Assembly: GCA_903866425.1 (NCBI GenBank) | Contig: CAIPNN010000106.1 | Span: forward strand, 1-15,706 | Direction of reading: 5' to 3' | Length of the DNA: 15,706 nucleotides | Origin: an uncultured Actinomycetes bacterium | Lineage (GTDB): Bacteria; Actinomycetota; Thermoleophilia; Miltoncostaeales; Miltoncostaeaceae | In this document: positions 6,996 to 13,665 of the stretch, piece by piece | Layout: every line of letters begins with the position of its first letter | How positions within the stretch are numbered: the stretch's first letter is position 1 | The notes under the pieces: model-generated | The model's database searches: none | Told to the model about the DNA's origin: nothing | Seen by the model: only the letters and a program-made list of their open reading frames with translations | Program-made: the position numbers and the translations under genes

Positions 6996-9413
6996 GTGAG
7001 CAGCACGGCGAAAACGCACGAAGCACTGCCCGCTGACCCGGGACCCGGCGGCCTTTCCGCAGCCGAGGCGGCCACGCGGCGTACCCACGTGCGCAAATCG
7101 CCCGGCGGACGCACCTACGTGGGCATCGTGCGCGCCAACGTCCTCACGCTGTTCAACCTGATCCTCGCCAGCTTCGCAGCGCTCACGCTCGTATTCGGTG
7201 ACTGGCGCGACGGGTTCTTCCTCGTGATCCTCGTGGCCAACACCGCCATCGGCATCGTGCAGGAGGTGCGTGCCAAGCGAGCCGTCGACCGTCTGGCCGC
7301 GCTGGTGGCACCCACCGCGCGGGTGGTACGCGACGGTGTCGAGCGACGTATACCAGTGGATCAGGTGGTGCCCGGTGACCTGGTGGTACTGGGGGCCGGT
7401 GATCAGGTACCCGCGGACGGCGTGCTGCGGTCGGCAGAGGGCCTTGAACTCGATGAGTCGGTGCTGACCGGCGAGACCCGCCCCGTTGGGCGCGATTGCG
7501 GCGACGCGGTCAGGGCAGGTGCCTTCTGTGCCGAGGGTGCAGGGTCGTTCGTCGCATCTGCGGTTGGGGCCGACTCATACGCCGGCAGGCTTGCGGGCGC
7601 AGCGCGTGCGTTCCGCCACCCCCTCTCGCCACTGCAGCGCGGAATGAACCGCCTGCAGTTGGCCATGGTTGCGCTGATGATCCCGTTGGCGGCGGTGCTG
7701 GCCATGGCGCTGTGGCACCGGCAGACCGATGCCGGCGAGACGGTATCCACCGCCACCGCCGCCGTGGTCACGCTCTTCCCCGAGGGCCTCATCCTGCTGG
7801 CGAGCGTCACCTACGCCGTGGCGGCGCTCCGCATGACGCGTCGAGGGGCACTGTCGCAGCAACTGGCCGCGATCGAGTCGCTCGCGTCGGTTGACGTGGT
7901 GCTACTCGACAAGACCGGCACGCTTACCACGGGGCATGCGCGCCTCGTGGCCCGCGAGCCGCTGCCCGATGTCGACCCCGCCGTGCTGGATGCCGCTCTT
8001 GGCACGTTTGCCGCCGCCTGGGCCGACCAGGACGAGACGGTGGCCGCCATCGCACTGGCCATCCCCGGAGTTCGCCACGACCCTGACGAGGTGGTGCACT
8101 TCTCGTCGCGCAGGCGCTGGTCGGGCATTCGCGTCAACGGCACGTCACTGGTGCTCGGCGCGCCCGGCGTGATCAACCCCGGCCCGCTGGCCGACGAGGT
8201 CGCGCGTGAGGCTGAGGCCGGGCGCCGCGTGCTGGTACTTGCCCGTGGCGATGTGCCGCTGGGCACGCCCGGAACCGACGACGGCCCGCCCGAGGGCCTT
8301 ACGCCCCTGGGCATCATCGCCCTGTCGGAGACGCTGCAGCCGGACGTGCGCGAGGCCATTGCGTTTCTCGCGCGCGAGGGCGTGCAGGTACACGTGGTGT
8401 CGGGCGATGCACCCGCCACCGTGGGCGCGATCGCACGTGACTGCGGTGTGCGGGCACCGGCCCCTGTGCTTGCGTCAACGCTTCCCGACGACCCGACGGC
8501 ACTCGCCGGTGCGGTGGCCCATGCCGGGGTCATCGGCCGTGCCACGCCCGACGACAAGGAGCGCATCGTGCGGGCGCTGGCTGCACAGGGCAAGAACGTG
8601 GCCATGTTCGGCGACGGCGTCAATGACGTCCCCGCGCTCAAGGCGGCGCGGGTGGCCATTGCGCCGGGCACGGCCACCGAGATGGCACGTGCCGTGGCCG
8701 ACATCGTGCTTGTGCGGGGCGGGTTCGGTGCCGTCGCGCCCATGGTCGGCGAAGGCCGGCGGGCGCTTCGCAACCTGCAGCGCGTGAGCAACCTGTTTGT
8801 CACGAAGTCCTTCCTCGCGGCATTCCTCATCCTCACCGTGGGCCTCACCCCCGCCAGCTACCCATTCCTGCCGCGGCATCTGACCCTGCTCTCCACGCTC
8901 ACCATCGGCATCCCCGCACTGTTCCTGGCGCTCGCACCGAGTACCGGCCCGTGGCGTATGCGCGAGTTCGTCACCAGCACATTCCAGTTCGCGCTACCGG
9001 CCGGGATCGCCGCGGGGCTCGGCGTGACCTCGAGCTACCTGTTCGCCACAAATGTGGAGGGCGCAGATGTGATGACCGCACGCACCATCGCGGTCACGGC
9101 GCTCATGACCATCGGTCTGTGGCTCGTGATCGTGCTTGAGATCGCCGGGGTGAAGCGCAGCGCCTGGGTCATCCTGCTGTGCCTCATCATGGGCGGTGCG
9201 TACGCAGCGGTCATCCTGGTGGCGCCACTGCGCGACTTCTTCGCGCTCGCGCTGATCAACCCCGTCGACATTGCCATCGCGTTGTCGGGTGCGGCCATCA
9301 CCGCCGCGGGCCTGTGGATTCTCGACCGCCGTTTCCGCCCCGAACCGCTGCGCGGCAAGCTGCCGCGCTGGATCGCGCGGTTCACGCCCGAGTCAATGCG
9401 GGCAGACGACTAG
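6996..9413 (+). CDS. CtpE-like cation-transporting P-type ATPase
   Basis: This is an 805-residue P-type ATPase. In order: an N-terminal GLSAAEAATRR segment; membrane helices around 45-85; the actuator domain with LTGET (T158-T161) in place of the usual TGES; helices with FPEGL (P262-L265); the phosphorylation motif DKTGT (Asp305); a compact nucleotide-binding domain with LGAPG; SGD in place of TGD; GDGVND (539-544); and a hydrophobic C-terminal bundle beginning RVSNLFVTKS. The short form, QRVSNLF and IGIPALFLALAP closely resemble mycobacterial CtpE, which has been linked to Ca2+ uptake; that substrate here is inference. The GTG at 6996 is chosen because the domain begins just after it; the longer open frame upstream is antisense to the carboxypeptidase gene. 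No clear ribosome binding site is seen. It is divergent from the carboxypeptidase. Confidence 0.9.
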   Translation: MSSTAKTHEALPADPGPGGLSAAEAATRRTHVRKSPGGRTYVGIVRANVLTLFNLILASFAALTLVFGDWRDGFFLVILVANTAIGIVQEVRAKRAVDRLAALVAPTARVVRDGVERRIPVDQVVPGDLVVLGAGDQVPADGVLRSAEGLELDESVLTGETRPVGRDCGDAVRAGAFCAEGAGSFVASAVGADSYAGRLAGAARAFRHPLSPLQRGMNRLQLAMVALMIPLAAVLAMALWHRQTDAGETVSTATAAVVTLFPEGLILLASVTYAVAALRMTRRGALSQQLAAIESLASVDVVLLDKTGTLTTGHARLVAREPLPDVDPAVLDAALGTFAAAWADQDETVAAIALAIPGVRHDPDEVVHFSSRRRWSGIRVNGTSLVLGAPGVINPGPLADEVAREAEAGRRVLVLARGDVPLGTPGTDDGPPEGLTPLGIIALSETLQPDVREAIAFLAREGVQVHVVSGDAPATVGAIARDCGVRAPAPVLASTLPDDPTALAGAVAHAGVIGRATPDDKERIVRALAAQGKNVAMFGDGVNDVPALKAARVAIAPGTATEMARAVADIVLVRGGFGAVAPMVGEGRRALRNLQRVSNLFVTKSFLAAFLILTVGLTPASYPFLPRHLTLLSTLTIGIPALFLALAPSTGPWRMREFVTSTFQFALPAGIAAGLGVTSSYLFATNVEGADVMTARTIAVTALMTIGLWLVIVLEIAGVKRSAWVILLCLIMGGAYAAVILVAPLRDFFALALINPVDIAIALSGAAITAAGLWILDRRFRPEPLRGKLPRWIARFTPESMRADD

Positions 9414-10078
9414 AGGGGCTGGCCGCCCCGCAGGTCGGGGTGGTACCGCTTGAGGCGCTCGTCCAGATCGTCCCGTTCGCGGGCACGCGCGACACCGGGG
9501 AGGGCGCCCACGCGGGCGTAGTGATCGGCCACGGCGTCGCCACCGATCTGCAGATCCTCGTAGTAGCTGCCCCAGCCCGCGATCATGTACACGTAGATGT
9601 CCGACACGCCGGGGTGGTCACCCGCGAGCCACTCGTGTGACTGAAGCCACCGCTCGAGGTGCTGGCCGTGCCGCGTCATCGCCTCGCGCCCCTGCGCCTC
9701 CATGGCGGGCCACGCGGACTCCTCCGGCGTGTATGCCCGCGGCACCATCACCGGCCACCAGCCCACGTGCAGCGTGTTGGCGCACCAGGTGATCCACCGG
9801 TAGTGATCAGCGCGCGCCGGGTGCCCGACAGGGGGCGCAAGGTGTGCGTCGGGAAAGCGGTCGGCAATCCACATGAGCACCGCACCGGTCTCTGACACGC
9901 ACACATCACCGTCGCGCAGCGCAGGCACGCGCTTGAGGGGATTGGTGTCGGCAAAACCCGGCGCCTCGTCGCGGCGCTGCGGGTGCACGTTGACCACCTC
10001 GTACTCGGCACCCGCGCACTCAAGTGCGGCATGCGCGGCGAACGATGACGATCCGGTGATCTGGAACAGGGTGATCAT
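9410..10078 (-). CDS. Glutathione S-transferase-like protein
   Basis: This is a 222-residue cytosolic GST-fold protein. The N-terminal thioredoxin-like domain (about 1-80) has Ser residues at 10-12 where GSTs keep the catalytic Ser/Tyr/Cys, NPLKRVPAL with the cis-Pro at about 52, and SETGAVLMWIAD (62-73), matching the glutathione gamma-Glu binding E-S/T motif. A helical C-terminal domain follows. Actinobacteria commonly use mycothiol rather than glutathione, so the thiol co-substrate is uncertain. The ATG at 10078 is well supported by GGAGG seven bases upstream and overlaps the TGA of the preceding dehydrogenase gene (ATGA). It is last in the four-gene leftward unit. Its TAG shares the palindrome CTAG with the stop of the convergent ATPase gene. 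Confidence 0.88.
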   Translation of the reverse strand: MITLFQITGSSSFAAHAALECAGAEYEVVNVHPQRRDEAPGFADTNPLKRVPALRDGDVCVSETGAVLMWIADRFPDAHLAPPVGHPARADHYRWITWCANTLHVGWWPVMVPRAYTPEESAWPAMEAQGREAMTRHGQHLERWLQSHEWLAGDHPGVSDIYVYMIAGWGSYYEDLQIGGDAVADHYARVGALPGVARARERDDLDERLKRYHPDLRGGQPL

Positions 10079-10920
10079 GTGGGTGCCTCCGGCAGGTCCA
10101 TGAGAAGGCGCGCAACGGCGCCGTAGTCGAGTGTGCCATCCACCTGGTCAAACAGCGCGGCTGCGGCATCACCAATTGCCAGCGGCGCGCCAGCCAGGTC
10201 GCGCGCGTGGCCCAGGTCCTTGCGCAGGTCGCGCGTGCGGAACCCGGGCCGGTGGTCGCCGGCAAGTACCCGCGGAAACAGATTGCGCAGTTGCCACGAG
10301 TCGCCAGAGGACGCCTGCACCACGCGCGCGAGCACCTCCGGGTCAACGCCTGCGCGCTGCCCCATGCCGAACGCCTCAGCAGTGCCCGCCGAGATGACCG
10401 CCACCAGAAGGTTGTTCACCAACTTGGCCACGAGCCCAGCGCCCACCGGTCCGCAGTGCACACGCTTGGCCGGATCGCCGATGGCATCGAGCACCGGCGC
10501 AGCCGCGGCCACACCGGCGTCGCTGCCGCCCACCATCACCGCAAGCGTGCCGGCGTCCGACCCCGGAGGGCCGCCGCTCACGGGGCAGTCGAGGTATTCC
10601 GACCCGCCCGCAGCAGCGATTGCGGCAGCTGCACGCGCGGCCGCAGGGGCGATCGTGGACGTGTCACAGATGATCGGTGGCGGCACCTCCGCCGCCATGG
10701 CCGCCGTGACCACCTCGATGACGTCGTCGGAGTCCGTCACCGACAGCAGCAGGATGTCGGCGCCGTCGGCCACGTGCGTGACACCCGGCGCGAGGGTGGC
10801 GGGAAGCCCCCCGGCCCGCGCCGGCGTGCGCGCGAACAGATGCACTTCATGGCCAGCGGCGACCAGATTGCGGATCATCCCCGCACCCATCAGCCCGGCT
10901 CCAACAACGCCAATGCGCAT
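10075..10920 (-). CDS. NAD(P)-dependent beta-hydroxyacid dehydrogenase-like oxidoreductase
   Basis: This is a 281-residue member of the 3-hydroxyisobutyrate/6-phosphogluconate dehydrogenase-like family. Seen: the Rossmann motif GVVGAGLMGAG (4-14), the substrate-binding block DCPVSGGPPGSDAGTLAVMVGG (111-132, cited in parts DCPVSGG and GTLAVMVGG), and the catalytic Lys166 in GAGLVAKLVNN. These are the core residues for NAD(P)-linked oxidation of a 3-hydroxyacid, or tartronate-semialdehyde-type or imine reduction. The exact substrate cannot be read from sequence. The ATG at 10920 (MRIGVVGAG) fits the family start. An in-frame ATG at 10938 would overlap the upstream gene's TAG and is an alternative. 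No strong Shine-Dalgarno is seen. Its TGA overlaps the GST start, so both are probably made together. Confidence 0.88.
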   Translation of the reverse strand: MRIGVVGAGLMGAGMIRNLVAAGHEVHLFARTPARAGGLPATLAPGVTHVADGADILLLSVTDSDDVIEVVTAAMAAEVPPPIICDTSTIAPAAARAAAAIAAAGGSEYLDCPVSGGPPGSDAGTLAVMVGGSDAGVAAAAPVLDAIGDPAKRVHCGPVGAGLVAKLVNNLLVAVISAGTAEAFGMGQRAGVDPEVLARVVQASSGDSWQLRNLFPRVLAGDHRPGFRTRDLRKDLGHARDLAGAPLAIGDAAAALFDQVDGTLDYGAVARLLMDLPEAPT

Positions 10921-10930
10921 TGCGGGCACG

Positions 10931-11512
10931 CTACTCATCACCCGGTGCCGCCTCACCGCGCGCGGCGGCATCGCGATCGGCCGCCTTGGCCAACCCGCCC
11001 CGCCAATCGCAACCCGTGCAGCGCTCCTCGCCCTCAATGTGCCCCTCCGCCCAGGCGCGTGCAGCGACCATGGGCAGCACCCGATCCACGGGGCGGCCTT
11101 CGCCCAGCAGCGTGAGCGCCCCGATCACCAGCGCCACGAGCACCGGGTCGGATGGATCCGGGAATGGCCCCACGGGGCCAGGGGCCTGCAGGCCGGGTAC
11201 TGCACCGGGGCGTCGCCCCCCCAGGCACGCCTGCACAATTGCGTCGGGGCGCTCCATACCGCGCGGGAATCCGCAGGCGCCGTCGCATGCCTCGCAGCGA
11301 TCCTCCCCATCGATGTGCCCCTCCATCCACGCGTGCACGGCGAGATCCACCAGCGCCTGCGCGGGCGTGCCCTCATCGGCGATGCGCAGGGCGCGGTCGA
11401 GGAGGCCGGCCAGCACGGCTCCGTCGGCGACGGGCGCCGGCGGCACGTCGACGTCACCCGAGAAGAGCGGATGCCCGACCGGCCGAAATCCTGTGGGCCC
11501 GGGATCAGTCAC
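10931..11512 (-). CDS. Unassigned protein with two tandem His...CxxC modules
   Basis: This is a 193-residue protein I do not recognise. It consists of two related halves. VLAGLLDRAL...AWMEGHIDGEDRCEAC (33-76) aligns with VLVALVIGAL...AWAEGHIEGEERCTGC (124-168), with one one-residue gap. Each copy has a helical stretch of about 25 residues, then A-W-x-E-G-H-I-x-G-E-x-R-C-x-x-C. H66, C73, C76 and H158, C165, C168 could bind metal or form redox pairs. Further Cys residues occur at 80 and 96 in the linker. The C-terminus is Ala/Asp-rich. There is no signal peptide or membrane segment. The GTG at 11512 overlaps the TGA of the upstream membrane protein gene (GTGA), so it is likely translationally coupled. 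The repeat and conserved residues support a real gene. Confidence 0.8.
   Translation of the reverse strand: MTDPGPTGFRPVGHPLFSGDVDVPPAPVADGAVLAGLLDRALRIADEGTPAQALVDLAVHAWMEGHIDGEDRCEACDGACGFPRGMERPDAIVQACLGGRRPGAVPGLQAPGPVGPFPDPSDPVLVALVIGALTLLGEGRPVDRVLPMVAARAWAEGHIEGEERCTGCDWRGGLAKAADRDAAARGEAAPGDE
11009..11143 (-). repeat. Second copy of the H...CxxC module (coding repeat)
   Basis: Codes for residues 124-168 of the duplicated-module protein, ending in EGHIEGEERCTGC. It is paralogous to the copy at 11285-11416. Similarity is clear at protein level and partly visible in DNA (the ATGTGCCCCTCC core on the plus strand occurs in both). Confidence 0.75.
11285..11416 (-). repeat. First copy of the H...CxxC module (coding repeat)
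   Basis: Codes for residues 33-76, ending in EGHIDGEDRCEAC. His and both Cys positions are offset by exactly 92 residues from the second copy. This indicates an internal gene duplication. Confidence 0.75.
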
Positions 11513-12285
11513 CGGCCGCCATCAGACGCCAACGACGAATCGCCGCCTGCGCCGCTCCGCCGGGTGAGGCGTCGCCACCCCGCAAGCACCGCTGGGGCCA
11601 GCGCCAGGGCGAGGATGTCGAACAGCACGTAGCCGGCAGCAGCCCCGCTGGGAGGGTTGCCGTTCATCAGGCCAAGGCCCGGGATGTACTCCTCCCAACG
11701 CCATGTGCCCACCCACGTACCCCAGATCTCGAGGAATGCCACGAAGAAGAACACACCGGCATACAGCTCGGGTGCGCGACCGCGCAGCAGGAACACGATG
11801 AGGACGGCCGATGCGATGGCCCCCGCCACGTCAATGCGCCCGAGCACGCCCGACAGCCCCAGCACCGCCCACGTGGCGACGCCGACGATGGCAACCGCAC
11901 GCACCACCGCGTGATGCGCATTGGCCAGTCGCGTCTGCGAGAAGCGATACCCGACGAGGTACACCAGACCGTGGCCTGCCGGCACGAACACGGGCAGGTT
12001 GCCCAGCCGGTAGTCGTAGATACCCCAGATGAGCGAGCAGAGGATCTCCGCAGTTGTGGCCACCACAACCACCACCGCCACGCGGGCCCGGTCGATGGGC
12101 GACAGCGGAATGCAGCTGACCAACAGCACGGCCCAGGCCACTGCCGACAGCGCCAGTTGCAACCCCAGCCCGCCCAGGGAGTCGAACCAGAGGCCGGCCA
12201 TCGTCAGCAGGACGATGAAGGGGATGAACACCCAGGGCCGTTGGAACTGCCGCCAGGCATCACCGATGAGGGTCGGAGCAGTCAC
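11509..12285 (-). CDS. Polytopic membrane protein, function unknown
   Basis: This is a 258-residue protein with seven or eight hydrophobic segments, roughly 17-35, 40-61, 68-90, 98-115, 126-150, 152-167, 172-195 and 218-240. Conserved-looking polar features lie in or beside helices: WGIYDYRLGNLPVFVPAGHG (87-106), EIWGTWVGTWRW and NGNPPSGAAAGY before the last helix. Aromatic, Pro and His residues inside a membrane protein suggest a functional core, but I do not recognise the family. The GTG at 12285 has no Shine-Dalgarno; a weak TAGCCT box ends eight bases upstream. It is first gene of the leftward four-gene unit and overlaps the next by GTGA. It is divergent from the PhoU-like gene. Confidence 0.8.
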   Translation of the reverse strand: MTAPTLIGDAWRQFQRPWVFIPFIVLLTMAGLWFDSLGGLGLQLALSAVAWAVLLVSCIPLSPIDRARVAVVVVVATTAEILCSLIWGIYDYRLGNLPVFVPAGHGLVYLVGYRFSQTRLANAHHAVVRAVAIVGVATWAVLGLSGVLGRIDVAGAIASAVLIVFLLRGRAPELYAGVFFFVAFLEIWGTWVGTWRWEEYIPGLGLMNGNPPSGAAAGYVLFDILALALAPAVLAGWRRLTRRSGAGGDSSLASDGGR

Positions 12286-12299
12286 GGATGCCGAGGCTA
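12286..12299 (-). promoter_or_regulatory. Weak candidate -10 box before the membrane protein gene
   Basis: TAGCCT (12299-12294) lies eight bases before the GTG at 12285. It fits only the TAnnnT core, and no -35 is seen. It is listed because its position mirrors the two stronger leaderless candidates in this window. Confidence 0.22.
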
Positions 12300-12320
12300 C
12301 TCCGGGGTTGCCGCCAGACC

Positions 12321-12344
12321 GTGCGGGTGCGGGCGCCCCCGCAC
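12321..12344. repeat. Inverted repeat in the membrane-protein/phoU divergent region
   Basis: GTGCGGG (12321-12327) and CCCGCAC (12338-12344) are exact reverse complements with a ten-base spacer. An inner variant, TGCGGG-CGCC-CCCGCA (12328-12343), is also perfect. The element ends eight bases before the TACCAT box, where a -35 or operator would lie. It could be a regulator site or a DNA hairpin. Confidence 0.4.
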
Positions 12345-12352
12345 CACTTACG

Positions 12353-12365
12353 TACCATCGTCCCT
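12353..12365 (+). promoter_or_regulatory. Candidate -10 box for a leaderless phoU-like transcript
   Basis: TACCAT (12353-12358) is followed by seven bases and then GTG at 12366, the same spacing as at the carboxypeptidase gene. No Shine-Dalgarno precedes the GTG. The nearest downstream ATG (12393) has only a GGGAG 13 bases upstream, too far. Inferred from spacing. Confidence 0.4.
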
Positions 12366-13031
12366 GTGGGAACGGGAGACCTCAACACGCAGATGATCGG
12401 CGTGCGCGAGGGGCTCGTCGAGATGGCGAGCCTCGTGCTGTCGCAGGTGGAACTCGCGGTCGACGCATGGGAGACGCTCGACGCCGGGCTGGCGGAGCGG
12501 GTGATGCAGCAGGACGAGGCGATTGACGACTATCTGGTCGACCTCGACGCGCGCATCTATCAGGTGCACCTCACGTACGCACCGCTCGCGGGTGACCTCC
12601 GATTGCTGCACGTGGGCCTCATCACCGCAGTGGCCCTTGAACGCGTGGGGGATCTGGCCGTCTCAATCGCCCGCCTGGCCGAATCCACCACGGCCGGATC
12701 GTCCGTGCCCCCAGTCGACACCATGATCCGCCGCATGTCGGCGCGCGCCGTGGACAGCCTGGCGCGAGCAGTGCAGGCTCTTGCGCGAGTGGACGCCGAC
12801 CTGGGCGATCAGGCCCGTGTGGAAGCCGACACGGTGCGCCTGATGCTTGAGGACGTGCGCGCAGCGGCCAGCGAGGAAGATGTGCCTGGCGACCGCGAAT
12901 GGGTGACGGCGTCCGTACTGGTTGCCCGGCACCTGGAGCGCGTCGCAAACAACGCGGCAGAGCTGGGAGGCCGCGTGCGATTCGTTGCCACGGGCGAGCC
13001 GTTCGCGCGAAGCCCCCGACCCGGGAGTTAG
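12366..13031 (+). CDS. PhoU-like phosphate-signalling protein
   Basis: This is a 221-residue all-helical protein with the two-repeat PhoU architecture. The first three-helix bundle contains DLRLLHVGLITAVALERVGDLA (the motif E92-R-V-G-D96); the second contains RHLERVANNAAELGGRVRFVATG (189-210), matching the usual R-x-L-E-R-x-x-D-H ... VTG block. PhoU proteins bind metal through E/D motifs and restrain phosphate uptake by PstSCAB and signalling by PhoR; they act on the inner face of the membrane. In the second repeat the usual Asp is Asn195, so one metal site may be altered. No pst, phoR or phoB gene lies nearby, so the partner is unknown. The GTG at 12366 is favoured by the promoter spacing. 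It converges on, and overlaps by its stop, the 57-aa gene. Confidence 0.85.
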   Translation: MGTGDLNTQMIGVREGLVEMASLVLSQVELAVDAWETLDAGLAERVMQQDEAIDDYLVDLDARIYQVHLTYAPLAGDLRLLHVGLITAVALERVGDLAVSIARLAESTTAGSSVPPVDTMIRRMSARAVDSLARAVQALARVDADLGDQARVEADTVRLMLEDVRAAASEEDVPGDREWVTASVLVARHLERVANNAAELGGRVRFVATGEPFARSPRPGS

Positions 13032-13201
13032 TCGGAGGACGCCTCGGGGGCAGGGTCCGCTGCGTCGGCGGGGGCAGCCTCGCCACGCGCCTGCTCTTCA
13101 GCAGCCTCAAGGGCTGCGATCGCATCGAGACGTGAGAGCACGTCGTCACCGCTGTCCATGGTCCGGAAACTGCTCCGGCGCTCCCGCTTGGCCTTTGCCA
13201 T
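13028..13201 (-). CDS. 57-residue protein of unknown function, last in the mutY operon
   Basis: Reading minus from the ATG at 13201 gives a 57-residue protein beginning MAKAKRERRSSFR and ending PEASSD, with TAA at 13030-13028. GGAGG lies exactly five bases before the ATG, one of the best ribosome binding sites in the window, which argues strongly for translation. The N-terminus is basic, the middle (SRLDAIAALEAAEEQA) is likely helical and the C-terminus is Ala/Pro/acidic and probably disordered. There is no membrane segment or Cys. The start is 14 bases after the Nudix gene stop, so it probably shares that transcript. Its stop overlaps the convergent phoU stop. The family is not recognised; an internal ATG at residue 15 is a weaker start. 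Confidence 0.7.
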   Translation of the reverse strand: MAKAKRERRSSFRTMDSGDDVLSRLDAIAALEAAEEQARGEAAPADAADPAPEASSD

Positions 13202-13215
13202 ATGAACCTCCGTGG

Positions 13216-13665
13216 TTACGGCCGAGATGGTACCCGGCGCCGTCGGCGTCGGCGGCGCTTTCGTCGCCCCACGCGATCCTCTGCCAGCGCCGCCACCAGG
13301 CGGTCGTCGGCCGGCGGAAATTCGTAGCGCGGCAGATCTTCACGTCGCACCCACCTGAACTGTGGGCTCACGAGCGCGCGCGGGCGCTGCAGGGGCGGGT
13401 ACTCACACGCGTAGAAGCGCAGGCGCAGCGGGCCGGCATCCTCGCGCCAGATCATGCGTGGCGCGGCCACTTCGATGCCGAGCTCTTCGCGCAATTCGCG
13501 TCGGAGCGCCTGCACGTCGCGCTCGCCCGGTTCGCGCTTGCCGCCCGGAAACTCCCACTTGCCGGCATGGCCCGATGTCTCGGGGCGCTGGGTGATGAGC
13601 ACCCACCCCCCGCGCTCAATCACCGCGGCCACAACCACCACCGGCTCATCACGGCGACGCGTCAT
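13216..13665 (-). CDS. MutT-like Nudix hydrolase with poly-arginine tail
   Basis: This is a 149-residue Nudix-fold protein. The full Nudix box G-x5-E-x7-REUxEExGU is present from G42 to I64 (GKREPGE ... RELREELGI), preceded by WEFPGG, typical of MutT-type 8-oxo-dGTP pyrophosphatases and CTP pyrophosphohydrolases. The likely role is removing oxidised nucleotides or other nucleoside triphosphates, but the exact substrate is not readable. The C-terminus carries RRK followed by eight consecutive Arg (134-144) and a short VPSRP end, which is unusual and could bind nucleic acid. The ATG at 13665 overlaps the mutY TGA (ATGA). The location directly after mutY fits an 8-oxoguanine defence role. Confidence 0.9.
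   Translation of the reverse strand: MTRRRDEPVVVVAAVIERGGWVLITQRPETSGHAGKWEFPGGKREPGERDVQALRRELREELGIEVAAPRMIWREDAGPLRLRFYACEYPPLQRPRALVSPQFRWVRREDLPRYEFPPADDRLVAALAEDRVGRRKRRRRRRRRVPSRP

Noticed and set aside
6927..7088. Longer N-terminus for the carboxypeptidase
   Set aside because: It would bury the signal peptide and run into the divergent ATPase coding region.
7811..8848. Long minus-strand open frame inside the P-type ATPase gene
   Set aside because: It opposes the phosphorylation and nucleotide-binding domains, is Ser/Arg/Ala-rich and has no motif.
10133..11632. About 500-codon plus-strand open frame opposite the dehydrogenase and Cys-module genes
   Set aside because: Low-complexity Ala/Ser/Arg/Pro translation with no domain, antisense to genes with clear motifs.
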